A DNA stretch of 64,000 nucleotides from Williamsia sp. 1135 (GCF_002095395.1 NZ_MJEI01000088.1:1-64000), one strand, 5' to 3'; counted from the stretch's first letter, positions 33,405-42,187 are shown. A program made the numbers and translations. Notes: generated by a model not told the origin, from the letters alone.

Positions 33405-34621
33405 GCCACCACCTCGCCGGTCCTGACCGGGCAACGGGTGTGGGTGTAGATCGTGGGCATACAGAGATTGCAGTGCGTGCACTTCGACACGGTCGTCGGA
33501 TCGGCCTCGATTCGCAGCGGCAGGTCTGGTTCGCGGAGCAGCGCCCGGCCCATCGCCATGAAATCGAAGCCCTCGGCGAGCGCGAGGTCCATCGAGGCCC
33601 GATCGGTGATGCCACCGAGCAGGATCAACGGCATCGACACCGCGGCCCGCAGTTGGCGAGAGAGGGGCAGCAGATAGGCGGGGTGGTAGTCGTACTCCTT
33701 GAGAAAGAAGGGCGCGACGGCCTTGAGTCCCCATTTCATGGCACCACGGAACGCGTCGGCGAACTCCTTGCGCGGAGCGTCGCCATGGAACAGGTACATC
33801 GGGTTCAGCAATGAACTGCCCGCGGTCGGCTCGATGGCGTCGAGGTAGCCGTCCGACTCGAACAGCCTCCCGACCTCGCAGGCCTCGTCGACGCCGAAGC
33901 TCCCCGGGAATCCGTCGTACATGCTCAGTTTTGCCCAGACAGCGATGTCAGGGCCGACCTCGTCGCGGACGGCCTGGGTGATCTCGCGGCAGAAGCGTGC
34001 GCGGTTGATCAGCGAACCGCCGTACGCATCGTGGCGGCGATTGAGCAGTGGGCTCAAGAAGCAGCTCGCAAGATAATTGTGGCCGAAATGGATCTCCAGC
34101 CCGTCGAACCCACTGTCCACGGCGATCCGGGCGGCCCGCCGGAACTTTGCGAGAATCACGGCGATGTCGTCGGTGTCGACCTTTTTGCACAGCGCCATAC
34201 CCATCGGGGCGGGGATACGCGACGGGGCGAGCGCCCTGGCCTGATTGGAAATCGAGTTGGCGACCGGCCCGGCATGGCCGAGCTGTGCCGCCGCGAGGGC
34301 GCCTTCGGAGTGGATGGCGTCGGTGAGTTCGATCAGACCGGGTATCGCCTCGGGTCGCATCCAGATCTGATGGCGGTCGGTGCGTCCTTCCGGGGAGATC
34401 GCGCAGTAGGCGACGGTACACATCGCAACCCCACCGGCGGCGACCTCGCGGTGGAACTCGATGAGTTGCGGGGTGACCAGCGCGTCGGGCGTGGCCCCTT
34501 CGAAGGTCGCGCACTTGATGAGTCGATTGCGCAGACGCAATGGACCGAGGTCGGCTGGAGCAAAGGGTGTGGGCTGCACCTTCGCGACGGTATCGGTGAT
34601 CGGCACGCCAAACAAGAACAT
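33401..34621 (-). CDS. NADH:flavin oxidoreductase/old yellow enzyme-like protein
   Basis: About 406 residues: the FMN-binding TIM barrel of the OYE family (APADLGPLRLRNRLIKCATF, EIHFGHNYLASCFLSPLLNR, MGRALLREPDLPLRIEAD) with a C-terminal Cys cluster CTHCNLCMPTIYTHTRC, which recalls the Fe-S binding segment of the 2,4-dienoyl-CoA reductase branch but without its extra domains. Substrate not known. The ATG at 34621 lies inside a palindrome (34615-34626); GTG codons at 34606 or 34579 fit the family start (APADLGPL...) better, so the start is uncertain. Confidence 0.85.
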   Translation of the reverse strand: MFLFGVPITDTVAKVQPTPFAPADLGPLRLRNRLIKCATFEGATPDALVTPQLIEFHREVAAGGVAMCTVAYCAISPEGRTDRHQIWMRPEAIPGLIELTDAIHSEGALAAAQLGHAGPVANSISNQARALAPSRIPAPMGMALCKKVDTDDIAVILAKFRRAARIAVDSGFDGLEIHFGHNYLASCFLSPLLNRRHDAYGGSLINRARFCREITQAVRDEVGPDIAVWAKLSMYDGFPGSFGVDEACEVGRLFESDGYLDAIEPTAGSSLLNPMYLFHGDAPRKEFADAFRGAMKWGLKAVAPFFLKEYDYHPAYLLPLSRQLRAAVSMPLILLGGITDRASMDLALAEGFDFMAMGRALLREPDLPLRIEADPTTVSKCTHCNLCMPTIYTHTRCPVRTGEVVA

Positions 34622-34626
34622 GTTCT
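34615..34626. promoter_or_regulatory. palindrome AGAACATGTTCT at the start of the flavin oxidoreductase gene
   Basis: A perfect 12-bp palindrome that contains the proposed ATG. A repressor or redox-regulator site is plausible. It is two bases shorter between half-sites than the actinobacterial LexA box (GAAC-N4-GTTC), so I do not call it an SOS box. If the real start is a downstream GTG, it sits in the promoter. Confidence 0.4.
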
Positions 34627-35045
34627 AGTTCGGCACCGTAAGGGTTCAATCCGGACGCGGTTGGGTACCGAATACCAGAGGAGTGCACATTCAGATACGA
34701 ATGTGTGCTGCGAAGACACAGAGCGGTCGGGGACTGCGACGTAAGGGCGTTCCAATGAATGCACGGACACATCCGAGCCCTCGACATCTGCGGCTGTGCG
34801 AACCCGAGAACAGCCCGGCCTTCGACGGACTCCCTGCCGACCCTGACACCGCCGAGTACCGGGACAGTGGGTCGGGCAGCGCGGTATCGATGGCGCGTCC
34901 CGACCGTTGGCTGTGGATTCCTGCGGGCTGAGGAAGTAGTCACCGAGAACGGTTTTTCCGTCCGCGTGTTCGCCTGCAGCGGTCTGGGCCCCCACAAGGG
35001 GGTATCCGTCAGCGCCCGGAACTGCTGAGACGTAGGGTGGACGTC
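34627..35045. other. about 420 bases between the flavin oxidoreductase and lpdC
   Basis: There is an imperfect hairpin, GCACATTC...GAATGTGTGC, at about 34686-34709, probably in the promoter region of one of the divergent genes. A 58-codon frame from an ATG at 34755 reaches a stop at 34931, but it has no convincing ribosome binding site or recognisable family, so I do not call a gene. The stretch just upstream of lpdC is expected to hold its promoter. Confidence 0.4.
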
Positions 35046-36431
35046 GTGGCTGAACACTTTGACACAGTTGTCCTTGGCGGAGGTCCGGGAGGTTACGTCG
35101 CCGCGATCCGGTCGGCGCAACTCGGAGCAAAAACCGCAGTAATCGAAGAGAAGTACTGGGGCGGTGTCTGCCTGAACGTGGGCTGCATCCCGTCCAAGGC
35201 GTTGCTGCGCAACGCCGAGCTGGCGCACATCTTCAACCATCAGGCGAAGACCTTCGGCATCTCGGGGGACGTGAGCTTTGATTTCGGCGCGGCGTTCGAC
35301 CGCAGCCGGAAGGTCTCGGACCAGATCGTCAAGGGTGTGCACTTTCTGATGCGCAAGAACAAGATCACCGAGATCGACGGGTACGGCGTATTCAAGGACG
35401 CCAAGACCATCGAGGTCGGTGACCGGGAGATCACGTTCGACAACGTCATCATCGACACCGGCTCCACCGTGAAGTCGCTGCCCGGCGTGAAGCTGTCGGA
35501 GAACGTCGTCGACTACGAAACGCAGATCCTCACCCGTGAACTCCCCGGCTCGATCGTCATCGTCGGCGCCGGCGCCATCGGCATGGAGTTCGGCTACGTG
35601 CTCGCCAACTACGGCGTCGACGTCACGATCGTCGAGTTCCTCGACCGCGTGCTCCCCAACGAGGACAAAGATTCCTCGAAGGAGCTGGCCAAGCAGTACA
35701 AGAAGCTGGGCATCAAACTCCTCACCTCCACCAAGGTGCAATCGGTCGACGACCAGGGCTCGCAGGTCGTCGTCAAGTACAAAGATGCCAAGGACGCCGA
35801 AGGTGAGCTCACCGTCGACAAGGTGCTCATGTCGGTCGGATTCGCTCCCCGCGTCGAGGGCTTCGGTCTGGACAAGACCGGTGTCGAACTCACCGACCGC
35901 GGCGCGATCGCCATCGACGAGTACATGCGCACCAACGTTGACAACATCTACGCGATCGGTGATGTGACGGCGAAGCTGCAACTCGCCCACGTGGCCGAGG
36001 CGCAGGGTGTCGTGGCGGCGGAAACGATCGCCGGAGTCGAGACCATGCCGCTCGGCGACTACCGGATGATGCCGCGCGCCACGTTCTGTCAGCCGCAGGT
36101 CGCTTCGTTCGGACTCACCGAGGATCAGGCCAAGGACGAGGGCTACGACGTGAAGGTCACCACCTTCCCGTTCACCGCCAACGGCAAGGCCCAGGGTCTC
36201 GGCGAGCCCGCCGGCTTCGTCAAGCTCATCACCGACAAGAAGCACGATGAACTGATCGGCGGGCATCTGGTGGGCGACAACGTCTCCGAGATGCTGCCCG
36301 AGCTGACGTTGGCCCAGAAGTGGGACCTCACGGCCAACGAACTGGCCCGCAACGTCCACACCCATCCGACCCTGTCCGAGGCGATGCAGGAGACCTTCCA
36401 CGGCGCCATCGGGCACATGATCAATCTCTAG
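35046..36431 (+). CDS. lpdC: dihydrolipoyl dehydrogenase (E3 subunit)
   Basis: A 461-residue FAD flavoprotein that reoxidises lipoyl groups of 2-oxoacid dehydrogenase complexes and, in mycobacteria, the peroxidase system. The FAD fold is [20 protein letters not shown]; the redox disulfide is in [16 protein letters not shown]; the NAD fold is [20 protein letters not shown]; the C-terminal His-Glu pair is in [20 protein letters not shown]. The GTG at 35046 gives the family N-terminus [12 protein letters not shown]. Position upstream of ramB matches M. tuberculosis Rv0462. A strong terminator follows. Confidence 0.95.
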   Translation: MAEHFDTVVLGGGPGGYVAAIRSAQLGAKTAVIEEKYWGGVCLNVGCIPSKALLRNAELAHIFNHQAKTFGISGDVSFDFGAAFDRSRKVSDQIVKGVHFLMRKNKITEIDGYGVFKDAKTIEVGDREITFDNVIIDTGSTVKSLPGVKLSENVVDYETQILTRELPGSIVIVGAGAIGMEFGYVLANYGVDVTIVEFLDRVLPNEDKDSSKELAKQYKKLGIKLLTSTKVQSVDDQGSQVVVKYKDAKDAEGELTVDKVLMSVGFAPRVEGFGLDKTGVELTDRGAIAIDEYMRTNVDNIYAIGDVTAKLQLAHVAEAQGVVAAETIAGVETMPLGDYRMMPRATFCQPQVASFGLTEDQAKDEGYDVKVTTFPFTANGKAQGLGEPAGFVKLITDKKHDELIGGHLVGDNVSEMLPELTLAQKWDLTANELARNVHTHPTLSEAMQETFHGAIGHMINL

Positions 36432-36438
36432 AGTTTCC

Positions 36439-37347
36439 GTGACAGGCGTGGGGCCCGGCGATGTTTCGCCGGGCCCCGCGCCCGTCTCCAGGTTGTGGAC
36501 CCCGCCCTGGCCCTTGGACATCCGGGCGACGGTAGGCCTGCACCGCCGCGGCAGCGGTGACCCCGCGATGAAGTACGCGCCGAACGGCTCGATCTGGCGG
36601 GCGATCCATACCCCGGACGGCCCGGGGACGTTGGCGATGTCGCGGTCGGGGGACGCGGTACTCGGACGGGCCTGGGGTCCGGGCAGGCAGTGGCTGCTCG
36701 ATCAGCTGCCGCTGATGCTGGGCAGCGAGGACAATCCCGAGGACTTCGTCGCGCATGACGAGGTCGTCGGCAAACTCGCGCATCTGGGCCAGGGCTTGCG
36801 GATCGGCCGCACCGATCGGGTGTGGGAGGCGTTGGCTGCGGCCGTGCTGGAACAGAAGGTCACCGGCCGGGAGGCCTGGCGGGCCTGGCGGTACATCGTC
36901 AACAAGTACGGCGAACCCGCGCCGGGGTCGCCGAGTATGAAAGTCCCTCCGCCCCGGGCGGTCTGGCGTGAGATACCCCAATGGGAATGGCATGCCAGCG
37001 GTGCTGAGCCGCCACGGCGTCGCACCATCGTCCATGCTGCGGGTTACGACGTCGAACGCAAGGTGGACCGCCTGGAGTTGTTGCGCGGGATCGGACCGTG
37101 GACGGCCGCGGAAGTTCGCTGTCGCGCTGTGGGCGACGCGGACGCCGTCCCGGTGGGGGACTTCCACGTCCCGTCCATGGTCGGGCGGGCGCTCATCGGT
37201 CAGCGCATCGACGACGACCAGATGCTCGAACTGCTCGAACCCTATGCCGGACATCGCTTTCGCGTAATCCGGTTGATCATGCTGTACATGAAGATGCCCG
37301 CCCGCCGCGCGCCGAGGATGCCGACCCGGGACTACCGCAACATCTGA
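36439..37347 (+). CDS. AlkA-like DNA-3-methyladenine glycosylase (HhH-GPD superfamily)
   Basis: About 302 residues. The helix-hairpin-helix is LELLRGIGPWTAAEVRCRAV and the catalytic Asp is in DAVPVGDFHVPSMVGRALIG, as in AlkA-type alkylbase glycosylases. The N-terminal domain contains LWTPPWPLDIRATVGLHRRG. The listed GTG start at 36439 reads through the lpdC terminator; the conserved part begins only at SRLWTPPWP (about 36488), and a TTG at that place is a candidate start, so the first 16 residues are doubtful. Removal of alkylated purines is inferred from the family. Confidence 0.8.
   Translation: MTGVGPGDVSPGPAPVSRLWTPPWPLDIRATVGLHRRGSGDPAMKYAPNGSIWRAIHTPDGPGTLAMSRSGDAVLGRAWGPGRQWLLDQLPLMLGSEDNPEDFVAHDEVVGKLAHLGQGLRIGRTDRVWEALAAAVLEQKVTGREAWRAWRYIVNKYGEPAPGSPSMKVPPPRAVWREIPQWEWHASGAEPPRRRTIVHAAGYDVERKVDRLELLRGIGPWTAAEVRCRAVGDADAVPVGDFHVPSMVGRALIGQRIDDDQMLELLEPYAGHRFRVIRLIMLYMKMPARRAPRMPTRDYRNI
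36450..36477 (+). terminator. terminator after lpdC
   Basis: GGGGCCCGGCGA (36450-36461) and TCGCCGGGCCCC (36466-36477) form a perfect 12-bp stem with a 4-nt loop, 19 bases past the lpdC stop. No T-run follows, as is common in high-GC actinobacteria. The predicted start of the next gene (36439) would place this hairpin inside its coding sequence, which argues for a later start. Confidence 0.75.
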
Positions 37348-37349
37348 CC

Positions 37350-37496
37350 CGAGACGCCGCCGACCGTGCCGAAGATGCCGCCGACCGTGCCCATCCGACC
37401 GTCGACCGTGCCGAACCAACCACCGATCGTGCCCATCCGACCGTCGACCGTGCCAAAGATGCCGCCGATCGTGCCAATACCGCCGTCGACCGTGCC
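37350..37496 (+). repeat. array of seven 21-nt units, all in one orientation
   Basis: Units end with CGACCGTGCC or CGATCGTGCC at 37370, 37391, 37412, 37433, 37454, 37475 and 37496, exactly 21 bases apart; the first half of each unit varies (GAAGATGCCGC, CATCCGACCGT, GAACCAACCAC). It begins right after the glycosylase stop and ends next to the stop of the convergent AbiEi/DUF559 gene. Because 21 is a multiple of three, all frames stay open and give spurious 7-residue peptide repeats. Confidence 0.85.
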
Positions 37497-37503
37497 CACA
37501 TCG

Positions 37504-38379
37504 TCAGCGATAGGCGCCGCGGTCGCGTAGGTGCTTGTCGATATCTCTCAACAGTTCGTCGGACTCGTCGCGCATCCTGTCACCCGTCACCCGCAGGATG
37601 ATCCACCCCATCCGCTTCAGCCGGGCGTCGCGAGCGGCATCATGCGCCCGCTGTTCGGCTGTTTCGTGGAATTCCGTTCCGTCGAACTCTATGCCGATCT
37701 TGAGTCGGCGGTACCCGAGATCCATCCTTGCGAACTCGTATCCGTTGTCGTCCAGCACGGAGATCTGCGCCTCCGGACGCGGGAGTTCGGCCTCGACGAT
37801 GAGTAACCGCAGCCAACTCTCTGGTGGGGACTCCGACAGCGGATTGATATGGGGTATCAACTCGCGTATCTGCCGGATCCCGCGTGTGCCAGGATGTTCG
37901 ACGACATAGCGCCACAACAGTCGGAGATCGATGTCTGCGGCATTGACCAAATCGTCGAGGCGACCGAGTGCTCGCCAGTGAGGTGGACGTCGTCCCAAGT
38001 CATAAGCGGTTCGGATAGGTGTGGTGACGCGCCGGCCGTCGATGACCATGACATCACCGGGCGAGAGATCGGAACGCACGACTCGAACGCCTCCACGGCA
38101 GCGACCTTGCCCAGTGGCATGGCGGCTGATCTCGATCTCGGAATCTGCCTCGTACCAAGAAATCCCGTGCAGGAACGCGGCGGACAACCCAGACACCACT
38201 GCTGACGGGCCCGCTCGGAGCAATGCGCCATCGATCAGATCGTGCGGGCCGAGCGACTTTGCCGCGCTGACCAGAACACCCCGATGCATTCTGCGGTGGT
38301 TCCGCTCCATCATTCGGCGCGTGATGCCGTCGGGCAGCGGTGCATCGGCCCCCCAGAATGGTCTGTCTCCACGTGTCAT
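37504..38379 (-). CDS. AbiEi-like/DUF559 (Vsr-type nuclease fold) protein
   Basis: A 291-residue protein. The N-terminal half resembles the AbiEi antitoxin-like winged-helix region of many actinobacterial proteins (DALLRAGPSAVVSGLSAAFL-type segment, RRVTTPIRTAYDLGRR). The C-terminal half is DUF559, a restriction-endonuclease-like fold: Glu/Asp in KIGIEFDGTEFHETAEQ and the Arg-rich end ARLKRMGWIILRVTGDRMRD. No cognate AbiEii toxin is nearby. The ATG at 38379 is chosen since the frame upstream merely crosses the 21-nt repeat array. Function unknown; mobile-element defence or DNA repair are both possible. Confidence 0.8.
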   Translation of the reverse strand: MTRGDRPFWGADAPLPDGITRRMMERNHRRMHRGVLVSAAKSLGPHDLIDGALLRAGPSAVVSGLSAAFLHGISWYEADSEIEISRHATGQGRCRGGVRVVRSDLSPGDVMVIDGRRVTTPIRTAYDLGRRPPHWRALGRLDDLVNAADIDLRLLWRYVVEHPGTRGIRQIRELIPHINPLSESPPESWLRLLIVEAELPRPEAQISVLDDNGYEFARMDLGYRRLKIGIEFDGTEFHETAEQRAHDAARDARLKRMGWIILRVTGDRMRDESDELLRDIDKHLRDRGAYR

Positions 38380-38451
38380 ACCAAGGTTGACGTCGTCGAT
38401 CGGGAAGCGGTTTCCACACTTGCCAGAGCGTGGATGGGTGACAGACCGGCC

Positions 38452-38535
38452 GGTCGGCACGGTCGGCGGTTGGTTCGGCACGGTCGGTGGTTGGTTCGGC
38501 ACGGTCGGCGGTTGGTTCGGCACGGTCGGTGGTTG
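38452..38535 (+). repeat. array of four 21-nt units between divergent genes
   Basis: Four almost identical units (GTTCGGCACGGTCGGYGGTTG, starting at 38452, 38473, 38494 and 38515); Y alternates C/T in successive units. The core CGGCACGGTCG is the reverse complement of the core in the 37350 array. It lies between the AbiEi/DUF559 gene (minus) and recQ (plus), overlapping their promoter regions. Confidence 0.85.
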
Positions 38536-38594
38536 ACGCTGCCGCATGTGGAGGGGATTCGGGGCCTGTCGGCGGTACAGGGCACCATGGGGTC

Positions 38595-40691
38595 ATGACG
38601 ACCACCGCAACGCGTGACCAGGCTCAGACGATTCTCGAGCAGCTGGCCGGCCCCGAGGCCGAGCTGCGCGACGACCAGTGGACCGCGATCGAGGCGCTGG
38701 TGGTGCAGCGTCGACGGGCATTGGTCGTGCAGCGCACGGGCTGGGGCAAGTCGGCGGTGTATTTCATCGCGGCCAAACTGTTGCGCGCCGAGGGTCGTGG
38801 CGCCACGGTCATCGTGTCGCCGCTGCTCGCGCTGATGCGCAACCAGGTGGCTTCTGCCGAACGCGCCGGGGTAAAGGCCGCGACGATCAACTCCGGCAAT
38901 GTCACCGAGTGGGACGACATCCACCGGCGCGTCGCCGAGGGCGACCTCGACGTGTTGCTGGTCAGCCCCGAACGACTCAACAACCCCGACTTCCGCGACA
39001 ACGTCTTGCCGGCGCTGGCCGCCGATGCCGGACTGGTCGTGGTCGACGAGGCGCATTGCGTCTCGGACTGGGGCCACGATTTCCGGCCCGACTATCGGCG
39101 CATCCGCACCTTGGTCGCCGAATTGGGTACTGATGTCCCGGTTCTCGCGACCACCGCTACCGCGAACGACCGGGTGGTCGACGATGTCGCGGCCCAGCTC
39201 GGGGTGGGTGGCGGCGACACATTGGTGCTGCGCGGGGGACTCGACCGCGAGTCGCTGCATCTGTCGGTGGTGAAGGTGGCCACCTCGGCCGAACGGGTCG
39301 CCTGGCTCGCTGCGCACATCGATTCGATCGAGGGCTCGGGAATCATCTACACCCTCACTGTCGCCGCGGCCCGCGACGTCGCCACGCTGCTCACCGACCT
39401 GGGGCACAAAGTCGCGGCCTACACCGGCGCGACCGACTCCGCCGAGCGCGAGCAGCTCGAGTCCGATCTGCTCGCCAACGACGTCAAGGCGTTGGTTGCG
39501 ACATCGGCTCTGGGCATGGGATTCGACAAACCCGACCTCGGGTTCGTCATTCACCTCGGTGCCCCGTCGTCGCCCATCGCGTACTACCAGCAGGTCGGCC
39601 GCGCCGGCCGCTCCACCGCGAGCGCTGAGGTGATCCTGCTGCCGGGCAGCGAGGATCAGGAGATCTGGCGGTACTTCGCGTCGGTCGCTTTCCCTTCGGG
39701 GACATTGGTGCGCAAGGTGATCGACGTTCTCGACACCGAACGTCCGCAGTCCACCCCGGCCCTCGAACCGCTCGTCGACCTGGGCCGCTCGCGTCTGGAG
39801 ATGGTGCTGAAGGTCCTCGACGTCGACGGTGCCGTCCGACGCGTCAAGGGTGGCTGGCTGGGGACGGGTCAACCGTGGACGTACGACGAGGACCGCTACG
39901 AAAAACTGGAGCAGGCCCGCCGCCGAGAGCAGCAGGCCATGCTCGATTACCAGTCGACCACCGACTGCCGCATGTCGTTCCTGCGGGCCCAGCTCGACGA
40001 TCCCGACCTGGAGCCGAACAGCAAGTGCGGCCGCTGCGACAACTGTGCAGGCCAACGCTATTCGGCTGACGTCGATGGTCGCTCACTCGACGCCGCTCGT
40101 GATCAACTGCAGCGTCCCGGCGTCGAACTGGCGCCCCGCAAGCAGTGGCCGACCGGCATGAAAAAGCTGGGTGTCGAGTTGTCCGGAAAGATCAGCGAAG
40201 GCCCGTCGATGGGCCGCGTCATAGGCAGACTCAGTGACCTCGGCTGGGGCACCCGCCTACGACGCCTGCTCGACGAACCCGACGCTCCGGCATCCGATGA
40301 CGTGATCAAAGCGGCCGTCGCGGTCTTGGCGGCCTGGCCCTGGCACACCCGGCCCACCGCGATCATGGGATTGGATTCTGACACGCATCCGATCCTGATC
40401 GGTTCCGTGGTCGACAAGCTGTCGCAGCTCGGACGCCTGACGAATCTCGGGACGCTGGGCTACTCACCCGATCGACGGCCGGTGACCGCTGCCAACTCGG
40501 CGTACCGTGTCGCCGCACTGGAGGGTTCGTGGGTCGACCCTGATCCAACGGTGATCGCTGACCTCACCGGCCCGATCCTGCTGGTCGACGATCTCTCCGA
40601 CACCGGCTGGACCCTGACGATGGCGGCGCGACACCTGCGGCGCGCCGGTGTCGACGAGGTGCTCCCGTTCGCGCTCGCGAGCACCAACTAG
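38595..40691 (+). CDS. recQ: RecQ-family helicase with C-terminal phosphoribosyltransferase-like domain
   Basis: A 698-residue protein. Helicase motifs: RTGWGKSAVYFIAAKLL (Walker A variant TGWGKS), VVDEAHCVSDWGHDFRPDYR, TTATAN, ALVATSALGMGFDKPDLGFV, HLGAPSSPIAYYQQVGRAGR. A Cys cluster CRMSFLRAQLDD...CGRCDNC follows, as in RecQ zinc domains. The last roughly 150 residues contain ILLVDDLSDTGWTLTMAARH, a PRPP-binding-like loop of type I phosphoribosyltransferases, so this is a fused protein. Start ATG 38595; the longer frame upstream only crosses the repeat array. Confidence 0.9.
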   Translation: MTTTATRDQAQTILEQLAGPEAELRDDQWTAIEALVVQRRRALVVQRTGWGKSAVYFIAAKLLRAEGRGATVIVSPLLALMRNQVASAERAGVKAATINSGNVTEWDDIHRRVAEGDLDVLLVSPERLNNPDFRDNVLPALAADAGLVVVDEAHCVSDWGHDFRPDYRRIRTLVAELGTDVPVLATTATANDRVVDDVAAQLGVGGGDTLVLRGGLDRESLHLSVVKVATSAERVAWLAAHIDSIEGSGIIYTLTVAAARDVATLLTDLGHKVAAYTGATDSAEREQLESDLLANDVKALVATSALGMGFDKPDLGFVIHLGAPSSPIAYYQQVGRAGRSTASAEVILLPGSEDQEIWRYFASVAFPSGTLVRKVIDVLDTERPQSTPALEPLVDLGRSRLEMVLKVLDVDGAVRRVKGGWLGTGQPWTYDEDRYEKLEQARRREQQAMLDYQSTTDCRMSFLRAQLDDPDLEPNSKCGRCDNCAGQRYSADVDGRSLDAARDQLQRPGVELAPRKQWPTGMKKLGVELSGKISEGPSMGRVIGRLSDLGWGTRLRRLLDEPDAPASDDVIKAAVAVLAAWPWHTRPTAIMGLDSDTHPILIGSVVDKLSQLGRLTNLGTLGYSPDRRPVTAANSAYRVAALEGSWVDPDPTVIADLTGPILLVDDLSDTGWTLTMAARHLRRAGVDEVLPFALASTN

Positions 40692-40700
40692 CGGGTCTGA

Positions 40701-42134
40701 TCAGGCGGCTCCGCTCGCGTGCTGATCCTGGATACGCGCGAAGGGTTGCGCCGCTTCGAGTTCGAACGCCAGCTCCAGCAGGGTGCGCTCATCACCGTGC
40801 GCCGCGGAGAAGTGGACGCCGATCGGTAGCCCGTTGGTGGCCCGTCCGAGAGGTAAGGAGATCGCCGGTCCGCCGGCGGCGTTGTTCAGCGGAGTGAAGC
40901 TGACGTAATTGACCAGGCGGGGGAACATCACGTCGAATCCGGCCGCCGGAGAGAGAAAGCCGAGCTCCGGGGTGGTGTGACCCAACACCGGGGACAGTAC
41001 GACGTCGAGGGTCTCGAACGCTTCGCGGTATCGGCTCTCGCTGCGTTTGAGCCCGCGGATGGACACCGGCGTGAGCCAGGGTTTCCGGATGAAGTTGCGG
41101 GCCAACCCCTTCGTCAGGGCATCGGTCTTGGATCGGTCGAACGGATCGCCGGTGACCATCTTCCCGAAGTACTGGGTCGAGAACGCCATCAGCGCCCAGT
41201 AGTGGACGAAGTCGCGGATGAAGGTGTGGTCGGTCGGGACCGCGAAATCGACGACGTCGTGGCCCAGCGACGTCAGCAGTTCGGCAGTCTGCAAGACAGC
41301 GGCGGCGGTGTCGGCGTCCGTGGGGTCGCCGGCGATCGAGTCCGTGATCAACCCGATCTTCAGGCGCCGACTCGATGGGCCGGCAACGTCGCCGATCGGC
41401 TTCAGCTTCTTGGCCGGACGGAAGTTCTCGAGTGCAGCGACGAAAGCCGCGGTGTCCCGGACTGTTCGTGTCACTGCACCGTTGGACACGATGTCGACGG
41501 GCATCTGCTTGCCCTGCAGGGATTGGACCTCGCGGCCTCGCGTCAGTTTCAGTCCGACGAGACCGCATGCGGCAGCCGGGATCCGGATCGAACCGCCGCC
41601 GTCGTTGGCATGGGCGATCGGTACGACGCCTGCGGCCACGAGAGCCGCGGAACCGCCCGACGACGCACCGCTCGAGTAACCGGTGTGCCACGGGTTCCGC
41701 GTGGGCGGCAGGGACTGATATTCAGTCGTCGCATTGAAGCCGAACTCGGGCAGCGTCGTCTTACCGAGCATTGTCATCCCGGTGGACAGGTACTGCTCGG
41801 CGAACGGCTCGGTCTTCCGTTTCGCCTTCGATTGCACTGCCTGTGATCCGTGGCCGGTCGGGAGGCCGTAGAGGTCGGTGTTGTCCTTGATGAAGGTCGG
41901 TACGCCGGAAAAGGCGCCCTTCGACGGCGAGTCCGCGGCCTCGAGCGCCCGATCGAAATCCCTCAGTGCCAGCGCGTTGAGCGCAGGATTGACCAGTTCG
42001 GCCCGGGCGATGGCGGCCTCTGCCGCCTCCCTGGCACCGATCGCGCCGGACGCGATCGCGGCGGCGACACCGGTGGCGTCGAGGTCTCCCAATGCATCGT
42101 CGCCGAAGGCATGAACATGTGTGCGCTCAGTCAT
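40701..42134 (-). CDS. amidase (amidase signature family)
   Basis: A 477-residue hydrolase with the Ser-cisSer-Lys triad: Lys in VPTFIKDNTDLYG, the Gly/Ser loop GYSSGASSGGSAALVAAGVV and the signature NDGGGSIRIPAAACGLVGLK. It hydrolyses an amide of unknown identity. ATG 42134 is preferred over a longer frame from 42188. It is divergent from the FadR-type gene, and the FadR-like operator at 42177-42187 lies between both starts. Confidence 0.88.
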   Translation of the reverse strand: MTERTHVHAFGDDALGDLDATGVAAAIASGAIGAREAAEAAIARAELVNPALNALALRDFDRALEAADSPSKGAFSGVPTFIKDNTDLYGLPTGHGSQAVQSKAKRKTEPFAEQYLSTGMTMLGKTTLPEFGFNATTEYQSLPPTRNPWHTGYSSGASSGGSAALVAAGVVPIAHANDGGGSIRIPAAACGLVGLKLTRGREVQSLQGKQMPVDIVSNGAVTRTVRDTAAFVAALENFRPAKKLKPIGDVAGPSSRRLKIGLITDSIAGDPTDADTAAAVLQTAELLTSLGHDVVDFAVPTDHTFIRDFVHYWALMAFSTQYFGKMVTGDPFDRSKTDALTKGLARNFIRKPWLTPVSIRGLKRSESRYREAFETLDVVLSPVLGHTTPELGFLSPAAGFDVMFPRLVNYVSFTPLNNAAGGPAISLPLGRATNGLPIGVHFSAAHGDERTLLELAFELEAAQPFARIQDQHASGAA

Positions 42135-42176
42135 GGCTGACACGGTAACGCAGTCCTCTCTCGAGTTCCGCAGAAT

Positions 42177-42187
42177 TGGTAAGACCA
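42177..42187. promoter_or_regulatory. FadR/GntR-type operator (TGGTAAGACCA)
   Basis: TGGT-AAG-ACCA is a perfect palindromic half-site pair with the spacing used by FadR subfamily GntR repressors (TGGT-N3-ACCA). It sits 37 bases before the fadR start and about 43 bases before the amidase start, where autoregulation and control of the amidase would be expected. Confidence 0.6.

Noticed and set aside
34615-34626. LexA (SOS) box
   Set aside because: The half-sites GAAC/GTTC are separated by two bases rather than the four of the actinobacterial LexA consensus.
34755-34931. 58-codon frame upstream of lpdC
   Set aside because: No convincing ribosome binding site, codon bias is intermediate, and there is no recognisable protein family; noted only as gap content.
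33948-36521. 857-codon minus-strand frame across lpdC
   Set aside because: Antisense shadow of lpdC and the upstream gap; crosses the divergent promoter region and has no recognisable domain.
8495-38535. 21-nt arrays as CRISPR
   Set aside because: Units are contiguous without unique spacers, shorter than CRISPR repeats, and no cas gene is present.
37504-38547. N-terminal extension of the AbiEi/DUF559 protein through the repeat array (PPTVPNQ repeats)
   Set aside because: The extension arises because 21-nt units keep frames open; the domain begins at the ATG at 38379.
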